A stretch of 32,847 nucleotides of DNA from an uncultured Clostridia bacterium (lineage in GTDB: Bacteria > Bacillota > Clostridia > Christensenellales > Borkfalkiaceae): contig CALVST010000020.1 of NCBI GenBank assembly GCA_944359365.1, positions 1 to 32,847 on the forward strand, read 5' to 3'. Shown piece after piece: positions 5,468-13,357 of this stretch; position 1 is the stretch's first letter, and each line of letters opens with the position of its first letter. The notes under the pieces were generated by a model. It saw nothing but the letters and a program-made list of their open reading frames with translations, searched no databases and was not told the origin of the DNA. A program made the translations under genes and the position numbers.

Positions 5468-6379
5468 TCAAATGTTTTTACTGCCTTTCGGCACGATCAT
5501 GTTGATTTTTTTCGGAAGAACACAAACTTTTACGTTGCCGCTCAACCCTTTCTCACCGTCGAAGTTCCAAACGACGCTCTCCTCCGTTTCAATTTCGAAT
5601 TCAGAACCCGTAAAACGCAAAATTTGCTTTTCCTTTACTTTGTAACCGAATAAAAACAGATGTGCCAGCGCAAGGAATGCTCGTATTTTTTTGAAGAAGT
5701 TCGGATTTTTCTGCTGACGGATCACGGCGAGCTCGATCCGCCCGTCGGTAATACTGCTGTCGCGGTTTATTTTCATGCCCGCAACATATCTGCCGTTCAT
5801 GAGAGATATAAATACGCTGTCGGTTTTTACCCAATTGCCGCCGCTTTTAACGGAAACATCAAACACGTCGAACCGCATATTCTTTTTTATCCCCTCTATC
5901 CCGTATGCGATACGACCTATTTGCTTCTTTTTCGTTTGCGGCGTGGTATAAGACGCACTCGTAAACGCGCCCGCCGCCACGACATACATCGCATATCGGT
6001 CATTTATCTTCATGCAGTCGAGCAAAACATTGTCACCCGTCAATACTGTTTTTACTGCGCCGCGTATGCCTTTGGGTATGCCGAGCGTATGCGCTATGTC
6101 GTTCACGGTGCCGCTCGGAATGTAACCGAGCTCAGGCGGATGTTCCGCATCGCCGATGCCCTGCATAATTTCGTTGAACGAGCCATCTCCGCCGGAAAAG
6201 ACGATCGCGTCGTATCTGCCGGCGACCTCCCTTGCAGCGCGCTCCATGTCGCCTGCGCCCTTTGTCGCGTAAACATCTACTACATCGTATTTCTCTTTGA
6301 GTTTACGGACGATATAATCAAGTTTTTTTGCGATCTTTCCCTTGCCGCTGACGGGATTAAAGACAAAAAAGCAACGCAT
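5468..6379 (-). CDS. YegS/DagK-family lipid kinase
   Basis: A 303-residue protein of the diacylglycerol kinase catalytic superfamily, about the usual length of YegS/DgkB-like enzymes. It begins FVFNPVSGKGK, has the nucleotide-binding GGDGSFNEI at about residues 62-71 and the PSGTVNDIA motif at about 88-97, and ends with the beta-rich C-terminal domain including ETEESVVWNFDGEKG. Such enzymes phosphorylate diacylglycerol or a related lipid with ATP in phospholipid recycling, or make an undecaprenyl-related or sphingoid product; the substrate cannot be told here. It is a single-gene transcript with its own promoter at 6424-6452. The ribosome binding site at the ATG is weak (GGT tracts only). It is followed by the tRNA-Thr promoter region. 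Confidence 0.9.
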   Translation of the reverse strand: MRCFFVFNPVSGKGKIAKKLDYIVRKLKEKYDVVDVYATKGAGDMERAAREVAGRYDAIVFSGGDGSFNEIMQGIGDAEHPPELGYIPSGTVNDIAHTLGIPKGIRGAVKTVLTGDNVLLDCMKINDRYAMYVVAAGAFTSASYTTPQTKKKQIGRIAYGIEGIKKNMRFDVFDVSVKSGGNWVKTDSVFISLMNGRYVAGMKINRDSSITDGRIELAVIRQQKNPNFFKKIRAFLALAHLFLFGYKVKEKQILRFTGSEFEIETEESVVWNFDGEKGLSGNVKVCVLPKKINMIVPKGSKNI

Positions 6380-6423
6380 GAATATTACCGAGCACCATGA
6401 AAATCATGTAGTTTGATGTACTT

Positions 6424-6452
6424 ATTATATACGATAAGAAAACTTTTTGCAA
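6424..6452 (-). promoter_or_regulatory. Promoter of the YegS-like gene
   Basis: TTGCAA (6447-6452) and TATAAT (6424-6429) are spaced by 17 bases on the minus strand, 44 bases before the ATG. The -35 box directly abuts the stop codon of the upstream gene. Confidence 0.75.
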
Positions 6453-7181
6453 CTATTTGCCGAAGATTGTAAAAGCGGAAAGATAAAAAAGGCACAGCTT
6501 TGCCTGTAAAGCGCGCAAAGTACCCGCCGTATAGGTGCCTGCCGACAGCATTTGCTCGTAAAACTCCTCGCCGAACGAGAAAAAGCCGCGGTACTTTTTG
6601 TGTTCCGCAAGCCCGCCGGCCGCCTGTTCGAATGCCGAACGCATGCGGCGCGCGGCTTGCTCGGCAACGGAAAACGCATCACCCGCGCCCGTTCCCCCTT
6701 CCGCCCCGTTCGCCGCGGCATAAAAGACCTGCGAACAATCGTACACCGCCCGCAGGGCGGCAGGCACGCCGCTTTTCGCCTCTTTGCGCGATGTGCCGCG
6801 GAAGTACAGCGTTCCCCCGCCGCGCGCCATGACGAACGACGGCTCTCCCGCCGCGTTCAGGCGCGACGAGACCGCTTCCGCGCTTTCACCGTCATAATAA
6901 CAGGCATACAGCGGATATACGCCGCCCGCTTCCTCGTACAAAACGCCCGCGCCGCCTTTCGCCGCGATCTCTTCCGCAACGCGTTCGGCATCTTCCTCCG
7001 TATCGGCGGCAAGCAGGTACAGGGGCAGTTCCATGCGCGCTTTCGACGCTGAAAAGGCGAACACGCATACCGCCGACACCGCTACAAGCGCCAAAACGGA
7101 AAGCAAAACGATCGCCCTCGTCAAAAACGCTTTCCTTTTCGCCCGCTTTCTATTATAATATTCGTAAGGATAGTCGTCCAT
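6453..7181 (-). CDS. Membrane-anchored protein of unknown function with SPOR-like segment
   Basis: A 242-residue protein with a short basic, tyrosine-rich cytoplasmic start (MDDYPYEYYNRKRAKRK), one membrane segment at about residues 20-43 (LTRAIVLLSVLALVAVSAVCVFAF) and an extracytoplasmic domain. Residues about 50-125 (LYLLAADTEEDAERVAEEIA...GGVYPLYACYYDGESAEAVSSRL) have the alternating strand-helix look of a SPOR peptidoglycan-binding domain, but this is a weak resemblance. The rest is Ala/Gly-rich and helical. It is divergent from the DUF6062 gene, with 32 bases between the two starts. The ribosome binding site is weak. I infer a cell-envelope protein, perhaps for division or sporulation; no more can be said. 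Confidence 0.7.
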   Translation of the reverse strand: MDDYPYEYYNRKRAKRKAFLTRAIVLLSVLALVAVSAVCVFAFSASKARMELPLYLLAADTEEDAERVAEEIAAKGGAGVLYEEAGGVYPLYACYYDGESAEAVSSRLNAAGEPSFVMARGGGTLYFRGTSRKEAKSGVPAALRAVYDCSQVFYAAANGAEGGTGAGDAFSVAEQAARRMRSAFEQAAGGLAEHKKYRGFFSFGEEFYEQMLSAGTYTAGTLRALQAKLCLFYLSAFTIFGK

Positions 7182-7213
7182 ATCCCATTATTTATGCGAA
7201 AGGCGGTAAAAAT

Positions 7214-7891
7214 ATGAACTACCATATCGGCAATATGCTCATTTATCAGGAATTCAACGCTGCGAACGAGTGCCCGCTGTGCAGGATACGCAATATACTC
7301 GAAAAGCGGCTCGTAGACCAATACCTGAACGAATCGGTCATGGAAGATTTTCAGCGGCGCATGGTAAACGAGCTGGGTTTTTGCGCACATCACACCGAAA
7401 TGCTGCACAGCCGCCCGAACAAACTTTCGCTCGCCTTACAGCACACGACGCGGCTCACCACACTGAAAAGTAAGATAGAAGTTACCGCAGACGTTAAAAT
7501 TGCCGATAAAATGGCGGAAATATTCATGCATTCGGGCGAAACGTGCGTCATCTGCGAGGGCGTGGAAGTGAACATGATACGCTACTACAAGACCGTTGCG
7601 GAAATGTTCTACGCCGAAAGCAAATTCAAGGATATCCTCCTCTCCACGAACGGGTTCTGCCTGGAACACTTCGGCGCGCTCCTCAAATACGCGAGATACG
7701 CGCGCGGCAAAAAGAAAGATTATATTTACACTTTGACCAAGTTGGAACGCGATGTATTGAACAAACTTCTCGAAGATCTGCAATGGTTTGCGGCAAAACA
7801 TGACTACCGCAACGCCGACAAGCCTTGGAACGGCGCGGAAAAGGCGTTGGAACGTTCCATTTATAAATTGCACGGCATAGAGGCAAAATAG
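7214..7891 (+). CDS. DUF6062 family protein with four cysteine motifs
   Basis: A 225-residue soluble protein recognised as DUF6062. It carries CPLC at residues 20-23, CAHH near 57, CVIC near 112-115 and CLEH near 148, that is two C-x2-C pairs each followed by a C-x-x-H half, which suggests one or two zinc or metal sites in a duplicated fold. The AAAGGCGG tract lies at a good distance from the ATG. It is monocistronic and is followed by a strong hairpin at 7945-7967. The family is common in Clostridia and its function is unknown; nothing nearby hints at a pathway. Confidence 0.85.
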   Translation: MNYHIGNMLIYQEFNAANECPLCRIRNILEKRLVDQYLNESVMEDFQRRMVNELGFCAHHTEMLHSRPNKLSLALQHTTRLTTLKSKIEVTADVKIADKMAEIFMHSGETCVICEGVEVNMIRYYKTVAEMFYAESKFKDILLSTNGFCLEHFGALLKYARYARGKKKDYIYTLTKLERDVLNKLLEDLQWFAAKHDYRNADKPWNGAEKALERSIYKLHGIEAK

Positions 7892-7944
7892 AATTTTACG
7901 GGTTTACAGGCATTTTTAGACCGCCCGTTTTTTGAGAAAAATTT

Positions 7945-7976
7945 ATCCACGTGCAACGCACGTGGATTTTCATTTT
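7945..7976 (+). terminator. Terminator after the DUF6062 gene
   Basis: A perfect 10-bp stem (ATCCACGTGC) with a 3-base loop is followed by TTTCATTTT on the plus strand. Confidence 0.75.
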
Positions 7977-7984
7977 CAAAATTA

Positions 7985-8009
7985 CGCCGCCCGCATACTG
8001 CGGGCGGCG
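7985..8009 (-). terminator. Terminator after the flavin reductase gene
   Basis: A perfect 11-bp GC-rich stem (CGCCGCCCGCA) with a 3-base loop lies 31 bases after the stop codon on the minus strand; the following T-tract is short (TAATTTTG). Confidence 0.65.
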
Positions 8010-8040
8010 CACCTTTGCCTTTAAATGCATATTTAACGCT

Positions 8041-8598
8041 TTATTTGATCTGCAACCCGTCTTTGAACGCGTTTCCGACGACGCTTCCGAGTTCGATGTA
8101 TTTATTGTTCACCGCATCGAAGGTGATCGGGCGCAGTTTCGCGGGATCTATCTTGCCCTTTTCGCCGAGGATGCTCTCGTCCGCGCTGACGTTGACGATC
8201 TCGCCCAAAATAAGCCCCTCTTCGGTCACTTTGATAAGCTTGCATTCGAGCGCCATGGGCAGTTCCTCTATGAGGGGCGCGTCCACAAACTCGCTCTTTA
8301 CGGCGTGAAAGCCCGCCCTGGCGAATTTATCGGGCACTTTGTTGGCGGAAACGACGCCCACATAGTCGCATTCCTTCACATGGGCGGCATCCGCGGGGCT
8401 GACGGTGAACGCCTTTTTTGCGAGGATGTTTTTGGTCGTTTTATGATCCGCGGAAAGGCACAGCGCGATCTGATTGTCGTCGCTGATGCCGCCCCACGCG
8501 GCGTTCATTGCGTCGGGCGTGCCGTCCTCGCCGTATGTCGCGATGATCAGCACGGGCATGGGATACAGATATGTTTTTGCTCCGAAATTCTTTCTCAT
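8041..8598 (-). CDS. Flavin reductase-like (flavoredoxin family) protein
   Basis: A 185-residue protein of the FMN-binding flavin reductase-like family, the usual length of flavoredoxins. It starts MRKNFGAKTYLYPMPVLIIA and has the characteristic GTPDAMNAAWGG and LSADHKTTKNI segments that bind FMN in the dimeric split-barrel fold, followed by FTVSPADAAHVKECDYVG. Such proteins carry FMN and shuttle electrons or reduce free flavin in the cytoplasm of anaerobes. The ATG at 8598 is chosen because GGAAGGAGG lies 6 bases upstream; an upstream in-frame ATG lacks one. It is monocistronic with its own promoter and terminator, so although it lies next to rhaD it is not part of the rhamnose operon. Confidence 0.88.
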   Translation of the reverse strand: MRKNFGAKTYLYPMPVLIIATYGEDGTPDAMNAAWGGISDDNQIALCLSADHKTTKNILAKKAFTVSPADAAHVKECDYVGVVSANKVPDKFARAGFHAVKSEFVDAPLIEELPMALECKLIKVTEEGLILGEIVNVSADESILGEKGKIDPAKLRPITFDAVNNKYIELGSVVGNAFKDGLQIK

Positions 8599-8647
8599 AA
8601 AAAACCTCCTTCCGGGGGCGGCATCGCGCTGCCCTCTTCTTTTTTGC

Positions 8648-8676
8648 ATTATAGCACTTCGGCAAAAAAATGGCAA
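8648..8676 (-). promoter_or_regulatory. Promoter of the flavin reductase gene
   Basis: TTGCCA (8671-8676) and TATAAT (8648-8653) are 17 bases apart on the minus strand, with an extended -10 (TGC before TATAAT). Confidence 0.75.
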
Positions 8677-8683
8677 CCGTTCC

Positions 8684-8725
8684 AAAAAAATTGCGGGCGG
8701 CAGGCGCATTTTGCGCCCGCCGCCC
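8684..8725 (-). terminator. Terminator of the rhaBAD operon
   Basis: A 14-bp stem with one G-T pair (GGGCGGC and GGCGCA blocks), a 3-base loop and then TTTTTTT on the minus strand. It lies 15 bases after the rhaD stop codon and separates it from the flavin reductase promoter. Confidence 0.85.
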
Positions 8726-8739
8726 CGTTTTCTTTTCTC

Positions 8740-9573
8740 TTATAAATCCAGAAAATCTTTGCGGTACTTTACGCCGAACAGCTCTACGAGTTTGACCATA
8801 TCCTCGTCTTTGATGGTGTTTTTGCGGGGAAGGTGCGCGGTGAGCATATAGATCTGCGCTGCCTTTTCCACCGTTTCGATCAGCCCGAAAGTTTCGTCCA
8901 TCGTTTTGCCCGCGCCGTAAATGCCGTGCATGCCCCATATCACAAGGCGGAACTCTTCCATCTTCTTCGCGGTGGCTTCGCCTATCGAATTGGTGCCGCA
9001 AAGCATCCAAGGGAGCACGCCGATACCGTCGGGGAAAACGACGATGCACTCCGTGCACATTTCCCAAAGGGAATGGGTGAACTTCTTTTCGTCCAGCTCG
9101 TGCACATAATTCATGGCGAGGGTGTACGTCGGATGCGAATGCATGACCACGCGGTTTTCGGGATCGACTTTCAGGCGCGCCATATGGCTCATCATGTGCG
9201 CGGGAAATTCAGAGGTAGGCCTGCCGCCGTCCTCATATCCCCACAAAAGCTCGATGTTCCTGCCTCCCTTGCCGATGCGCACGATGCCGAGATTGTTTGC
9301 GGGATCTTTCTGCACGTTTTTGAAATATTTGCCCGTGCCCGTTACGATAAAAATTTTGCCTTCCAACGGGCTCGCGTCAAAGTCTTCCTGATTGACGCCC
9401 ATAAAGGGAATGGTGCGCACGACTTTGGAAAGGTCGAGATATTCGCCGACCTCCTTTTCGTCAAGCATATAGCTGATGTTTCCGCCGTTGCGTTCGTCCC
9501 AGCCGAGGCGGTACATATTTGCCGTAGTTTCGCACATTTCCCTTACGAAGGGCGCTTCCAGAATGTTCTTCAT
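8740..9573 (-). CDS. rhaD: Rhamnulose-1-phosphate aldolase
   Basis: A 277-residue class II aldolase, nearly the length of the E. coli enzyme (274). It cleaves L-rhamnulose 1-phosphate to dihydroxyacetone phosphate and L-lactaldehyde. The zinc ligands are visible as H145 and H147 in MHSHPTY and H216 in GMHGIYG, with the catalytic glutamate E122 in TSEFPAH. The phosphate-binding RNGGNIS and VTGTGKYF segments are also present. The gene starts 1 base after the rhaA stop and has GGAGAGGAAG as ribosome binding site, so it is the third gene of rhaB-rhaA-rhaD. A terminator follows. The lactaldehyde-processing enzyme is not in the window. Confidence 0.95.
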   Translation of the reverse strand: MKNILEAPFVREMCETTANMYRLGWDERNGGNISYMLDEKEVGEYLDLSKVVRTIPFMGVNQEDFDASPLEGKIFIVTGTGKYFKNVQKDPANNLGIVRIGKGGRNIELLWGYEDGGRPTSEFPAHMMSHMARLKVDPENRVVMHSHPTYTLAMNYVHELDEKKFTHSLWEMCTECIVVFPDGIGVLPWMLCGTNSIGEATAKKMEEFRLVIWGMHGIYGAGKTMDETFGLIETVEKAAQIYMLTAHLPRKNTIKDEDMVKLVELFGVKYRKDFLDL

Positions 9574-9574
9574 A

Positions 9575-10825
9575 TTACTTCCTCTCCTTTAATACTTTGC
9601 GCTCGTAATCGCGCACCTTTTCGAACCAATCCGCTCCCGCAAAATTGTTGCGCCTGAGGTATTCTTCCCACACGTCGCCGTAAGGGAGCGTTTTCATCTC
9701 TTCCTGCAAGACCATCTGTTCGGTGAAATTTGCCTCGTCCTGCATCTTTTTCAGGGTATCGTTGGGCTGCAAAAGCGCGTACAAGAGCGCCTTGTCCATG
9801 TTCCGCTCGCCGACCACCCATGCAGAGATGCGGTTGATGCTCGCGTCGAAGTAATCCAGCCCGATCATCACCTTTTCCGTCGCGCCGTTCCGCACGATCT
9901 CTTTGCAGATCTCTTTGAGTTCGTCCTCGAAAAGAACGACGTGGTCGCTGTCCCAGCGCACGCCGCGGGTGACGTGCAGCGCCACTTTGTCGTAGAACGC
10001 CAGCAGGGACGGGATCTTGTCGGAAACGACCTCGGTCGGGTGATAGTGCCCGTTATCCAAAAGGCAGCAGATACCGCGCGTAGCTGCATAGTTCTGATAA
10101 AACTCGTTGCTGCCCACCGTATAGCTTTCCAGGCCGATGCCGAACACCTTGCTTTCCACCGCAACGCGCACCTTTTCTTTGTCGTATTCGATCGACAAAA
10201 TTTCGTCCAGCGAATCTTTGAGGCGCAGGCGGGGGGTGAGCCTGTCTGCGGGCACGTCTTTCAGCCCGTCGGGGATCCAGATGTTGACGAGGCAGTGGCT
10301 GCCCATCTCTTCGGCGAGGTATTCGGCGATGCGGATGCACGCCTGCCCGTGGCGTATCCAGAATTTGCGCGTTTCCTCGTCGGGACTGGAAAGGGAAAGC
10401 CCGTCCTTCATTTTCGGATGAGAGAAGAAAGTCGGGTTGAAGTCGATGCCGTCAAGCCCCATCTCCTTTGCAAGTTTCACCCACGGGGCGAAGTGTTCGG
10501 GGCGGTATGCGTCGCGGTCTACCTTGCCCGCATCCTTGCCGAGCATGGCGTAGCTCGCGTGCAGATTCAGGCGCAGTTTGCCCGTCATTAAAGAAAATGC
10601 GAGCCTGATATCCGCCATAAGTTCTTCGGGCGTTCTTGCGCGCCCGGGGTAATTGCCCGTCGTCTGTATGCCGCCGCTCGCGCCGCCGGCGCCGTCGAAG
10701 CCTACGACGTCGTCGCCCTGCCAGCAGTGCACCGAAATGGGGATGCCCGCAAGTTTTGCGATCGCCTGTTCCGTATCTACGCCGTATTTTGCGAACATCT
10801 CTTTTGCCTGTTCGTACCTGTTCAT
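9575..10825 (-). CDS. rhaA: L-rhamnose isomerase
   Basis: A 416-residue protein that matches L-rhamnose isomerase over its full length (E. coli 419). It interconverts L-rhamnose and L-rhamnulose with a divalent metal pair in a TIM barrel. Family landmarks are ISVHCWQGDDVVGFD near the N-terminus, GNYPGRARTPEEL, LRLNLHASYA, DGIDFNPTFFSHPK, the metal-site region CCLLDNGHYHPTE, and WDSDHVVLFEDEL. The start ATG follows rhaB after 24 bases with an AGGAATTT-type tract, a moderate ribosome binding site. It is the middle gene of the operon. Confidence 0.96.
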   Translation of the reverse strand: MNRYEQAKEMFAKYGVDTEQAIAKLAGIPISVHCWQGDDVVGFDGAGGASGGIQTTGNYPGRARTPEELMADIRLAFSLMTGKLRLNLHASYAMLGKDAGKVDRDAYRPEHFAPWVKLAKEMGLDGIDFNPTFFSHPKMKDGLSLSSPDEETRKFWIRHGQACIRIAEYLAEEMGSHCLVNIWIPDGLKDVPADRLTPRLRLKDSLDEILSIEYDKEKVRVAVESKVFGIGLESYTVGSNEFYQNYAATRGICCLLDNGHYHPTEVVSDKIPSLLAFYDKVALHVTRGVRWDSDHVVLFEDELKEICKEIVRNGATEKVMIGLDYFDASINRISAWVVGERNMDKALLYALLQPNDTLKKMQDEANFTEQMVLQEEMKTLPYGDVWEEYLRRNNFAGADWFEKVRDYERKVLKERK

Positions 10826-10849
10826 TTAAAATTCCTCCCGATCTGTTTT

Positions 10850-12217
10850 TTATTTGAATACGCGGAGCGGGAAAGAGTTTTTGATCATCTCCCTGCCCTC
10901 GCTTATATCTTTCATTTCGCCGCGCGCGATCATCTGCACCATCAGGTTGCCGAGCGCGGTCGCCTCGGCAGGCCCCGCAACGACCTGCACGCCTGCCGCC
11001 TTTGCCGTAAGCTCGTTCAAAAATTTGTCCTGGCTGCCCCCGCCGATCACGTTGAGCGTCTTGAATTTTTTGCCGAGCTTTCTGCCCATCGCGTCGAGCG
11101 CCTCTTTGTAGCACTCGGCAAGGCTGGCATAAATACAGTAAAGCAGCTGCCCGTTCGGGATATCCCCCGCCTTTTCGCGCACGGCGGCGCACATGCTTTC
11201 GGGTGCGAGGAACGCCTCGTCGTTGCAGTCTACGCGCGCGCCGCAAACGTTTGCGCGGGCAAGCGCTTCCGCATCGATGAAATTCAGTTCGAGCTCTTTC
11301 CGCGCCGATTGCAGCATCCAAAGCCCCATGATGTTTTTCTGCCAGCGGAAGGTGAACCCGGGGCCGCCTTCGTTGGAGAAGTTCTCACGCATGCTTTCGC
11401 CGTCGGTATGCGCGTTTTCCTGTTCTATCCCCAAAAGCGACCATGTGCCGCTAGAAATGTACGGCGAATCGAAATCAGACTTGACGGGAGCCGCCAGAAC
11501 GGCGCTCGCCGTGTCGTGCGTGGCGCAGAGGACGGCCGTCATGTTGCCGCCGACTTCCGCCGCGACTTCCTCTTTGAGCGGTCCTATCACCGCGCCAGGC
11601 TGCACGATCTGCTTTTCGAACAGGCGCGCGGGAAGCCCCAGGGCGGATATGATGTCCGCATCAAAGGTATGCGTCTTCGCGTTTACTAGCCCCGTAGAAG
11701 TGGCGTTCGTGTATTCGCAAACCCTCTTCCCCGTAAGTTTATATAAGAGGTATTCGGGCAGCATCAAAAACCCGTCCGCTTTTTCCAGCCGCCCCGCAAG
11801 TTTGTCGGCATACAGCTGATAGACGGTATTGAATGGCTGAAACTGTATGCCCGTCCTTTCGTACAGTTTTTCAAAGGGCAATACAGCGTGCACCTGCTTT
11901 ATGGCGCTCTCCGTTCTGCCGTCGCGGTAGGCGTAGCAAGGGAAGATTTCCTTATCGCCCTGCATCAGAACGTAATCCACCGCCCAGGTGTCTATGGAAA
12001 GGCTGTCGATATTTCCGCATTTTTCGATCGCCGCGGCGATCCCCTTTTTCACCTCGGAAAACAGCCGCTCCGCGTCCCAGACCAAGTGCCCGCCCCGCGT
12101 TTTGCTGCCGTTCGGAAAACGGTACACTTCCTCGGTCTCGAACTTTCCTCCCCCGAGCCTTCCGACGATGTGCCGCCCGCTGCTCGCGCCGATGTCTATG
12201 GCAAGATACTGTTTCAT
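10850..12217 (-). CDS. rhaB: Rhamnulokinase
   Basis: A 455-residue FGGY-family kinase, slightly shorter than the E. coli enzyme (489), that phosphorylates L-rhamnulose with ATP. It begins YLAIDIGASSGRHIVGRL, the phosphate-1 motif of the actin-like fold, has SIDTWAVDYVL, YRDGRTESAI and GIQFQPFNTVYQL in the sugar-binding N-terminal domain, and GTWSLLGIE, NVIGGGSQDKFLNEL and ATALGNLMVQM in the C-terminal domain. It is the first gene of the operon, with GGGGGC before the ATG and a promoter at 12244-12272, divergent from the AraC-type regulator. Confidence 0.96.
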   Translation of the reverse strand: MKQYLAIDIGASSGRHIVGRLGGGKFETEEVYRFPNGSKTRGGHLVWDAERLFSEVKKGIAAAIEKCGNIDSLSIDTWAVDYVLMQGDKEIFPCYAYRDGRTESAIKQVHAVLPFEKLYERTGIQFQPFNTVYQLYADKLAGRLEKADGFLMLPEYLLYKLTGKRVCEYTNATSTGLVNAKTHTFDADIISALGLPARLFEKQIVQPGAVIGPLKEEVAAEVGGNMTAVLCATHDTASAVLAAPVKSDFDSPYISSGTWSLLGIEQENAHTDGESMRENFSNEGGPGFTFRWQKNIMGLWMLQSARKELELNFIDAEALARANVCGARVDCNDEAFLAPESMCAAVREKAGDIPNGQLLYCIYASLAECYKEALDAMGRKLGKKFKTLNVIGGGSQDKFLNELTAKAAGVQVVAGPAEATALGNLMVQMIARGEMKDISEGREMIKNSFPLRVFK

Positions 12218-12243
12218 TGCCTGCCCCCATTCGTTTTTCTTTT

Positions 12244-12272
12244 ATTATAGCAAACGCAAAAAAATTAAACAA
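12244..12272 (-). promoter_or_regulatory. rhaBAD promoter
   Basis: TATAAT (12244-12249) with an extended TGC in front and a weak TTGTTT -35 (12267-12272) 17 bases upstream on the minus strand. A weak -35 suits activation by the divergent AraC-type protein. Confidence 0.65.
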
Positions 12273-12291
12273 TGACAGGATTTAACGCAAA
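12253..12291. promoter_or_regulatory. Direct repeat AACGCAAA, candidate AraC-type binding sites
   Basis: AACGCAAA occurs at 12253-12260 and again at 12284-12291, 31 bases apart, about three helical turns. The sites lie inside and upstream of the rhaBAD promoter in the divergent region. AraC-family proteins bind as two HTH units per half-site and often use direct repeats, so these may be regulator half-sites. Confidence 0.4.
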
Positions 12292-12303
12292 TACAGACTT
12301 TAT

Positions 12304-12332
12304 TTGACATATCTTTTGCTTTGCGGTATAAT
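12304..12332 (+). promoter_or_regulatory. Promoter of the AraC-type regulator
   Basis: Perfect TTGACA (12304-12309) and TATAAT (12327-12332) with 17-base spacing. The ATG begins only 6 bases after the -10 box, so the predicted start of transcription falls on or next to the start codon. Confidence 0.85.
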
Positions 12333-12338
12333 TAAAAC

Positions 12339-13310
12339 ATGGACAGCGCCATCATTGAAAAGCTCAGGCAGCTCTCCGACGAAGAGAAGGAGATCTTACA
12401 CGGGCAGAAAAACATACGAAAGGACGATTATACCCTTTCGGACAGCTTTATCATCAACAGCAAAAAGATGCTGAATGCGGATAAACAGATGGATTTTCGC
12501 CTGCATACCCGCTTCATCGACTTTCCCGATCACGGGCACGACTACATGGAATTCATGTATGTGTATACGGGAAAGATAACGCACGTTATCGGGGGAGAAA
12601 AGATCGCGTTGGAAAGCGGCGACATCTTATTTTTGAACCGCCACATCCGCCACGCCGTTCTGCGCGCGGAAGAGGGAGATCTCGGCATCAACTTCATGGT
12701 GTCGGACACATTTCTGAAATACATTTTTCACAACGTGCAGGACAACCCTGTAATGAGCGGATTCCTCACCCGCAATTTCGACCGTGCGGGCGAAGGGGAA
12801 TACCTGCACTTTCGCATCAAGGATAATTTCCCCGTCCGCAACCTGTTGGACAACCTCATCTATGCGCTCGCGAATCACGCGGCGGGCGATTACACTATCC
12901 TCACGCAGCTCGTTTCCCTGCTCTTTTCTTACCTTTCCTATTACAGAGAAACACTCGCGGGCGGTTTGGCGATTTCTTCGCCCGATGCCCTATTAAAACA
13001 GAGGATCTCCGCATATATCGAGCGGCAGTATCCGCGCGCGCGGCTTTTTGAACTTGCAGATTCGCTCGGGTATACGCCCGAATATCTTTCCCGCCGCATC
13101 ACCGAACTTTTCGGCACGAGCTTCCGCTCGCTCCTCATTGAAGAGCGGCTGAAAGTTGCCGAAAGACTGCTTTCCACCACTCGCCTGAGCGTAGACGAGA
13201 TCATACGCACCGTCGGATATGAAAATCAGAGCTACTTTCATCGGATGTTCCGTGAAAAATACGGCGATTCCCCCTTCCGTTACAGGCAGAAAAAAAGTTC
13301 GGATACATAG
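12339..13310 (+). CDS. AraC-family regulator, probably of the rhamnose operon
   Basis: A 323-residue regulator with an N-terminal cupin-like sensor domain (about 45-170; FRLHTRFIDFPDHGHDYMEFMYVYTGK is the metal- or sugar-site strand) and a C-terminal double helix-turn-helix (about 215-318; LFELADSLGYTPEYLSRRIT and VDEIIRTVGYENQSYFHRMFREKYGDSPF). The first 44 residues (SDEEKEILHGQKN) are typical of related clostridial regulators, so the early ATG is kept. No ribosome binding site precedes it, and the promoter puts the RNA start at the ATG. It is divergent from rhaBAD, so it most likely responds to rhamnose or rhamnulose; a different sugar is possible. A strong terminator follows. Confidence 0.88.
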   Translation: MDSAIIEKLRQLSDEEKEILHGQKNIRKDDYTLSDSFIINSKKMLNADKQMDFRLHTRFIDFPDHGHDYMEFMYVYTGKITHVIGGEKIALESGDILFLNRHIRHAVLRAEEGDLGINFMVSDTFLKYIFHNVQDNPVMSGFLTRNFDRAGEGEYLHFRIKDNFPVRNLLDNLIYALANHAAGDYTILTQLVSLLFSYLSYYRETLAGGLAISSPDALLKQRISAYIERQYPRARLFELADSLGYTPEYLSRRITELFGTSFRSLLIEERLKVAERLLSTTRLSVDEIIRTVGYENQSYFHRMFREKYGDSPFRYRQKKSSDT

Positions 13311-13311
13311 C

Positions 13312-13342
13312 AAAAGGACGGCTCAGCAAAGCCGTCCTTTTT
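13312..13342. terminator. Bidirectional terminator between araC-type gene and SGNH hydrolase
   Basis: A 12-bp stem (AAAAGGACGGCT) with a 6-base loop, ending TTTTT on the plus strand and AAAA-complementary T's on the minus strand. It serves both convergent genes. Confidence 0.9.
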
Positions 13343-13357
13343 ATATAGTGCCGCATA

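Noticed and set aside
8571-8709. Longer start for the flavin reductase at 8709
   Set aside because: It would run through the promoter and part of the neighbouring terminator and has no ribosome binding site; the ATG at 8598 has a strong one.
10452-11321. A 289-residue minus-strand frame across rhaA and rhaB
   Set aside because: It is an out-of-frame reading of the two rhamnose genes, with the typical arginine-rich shadow composition.
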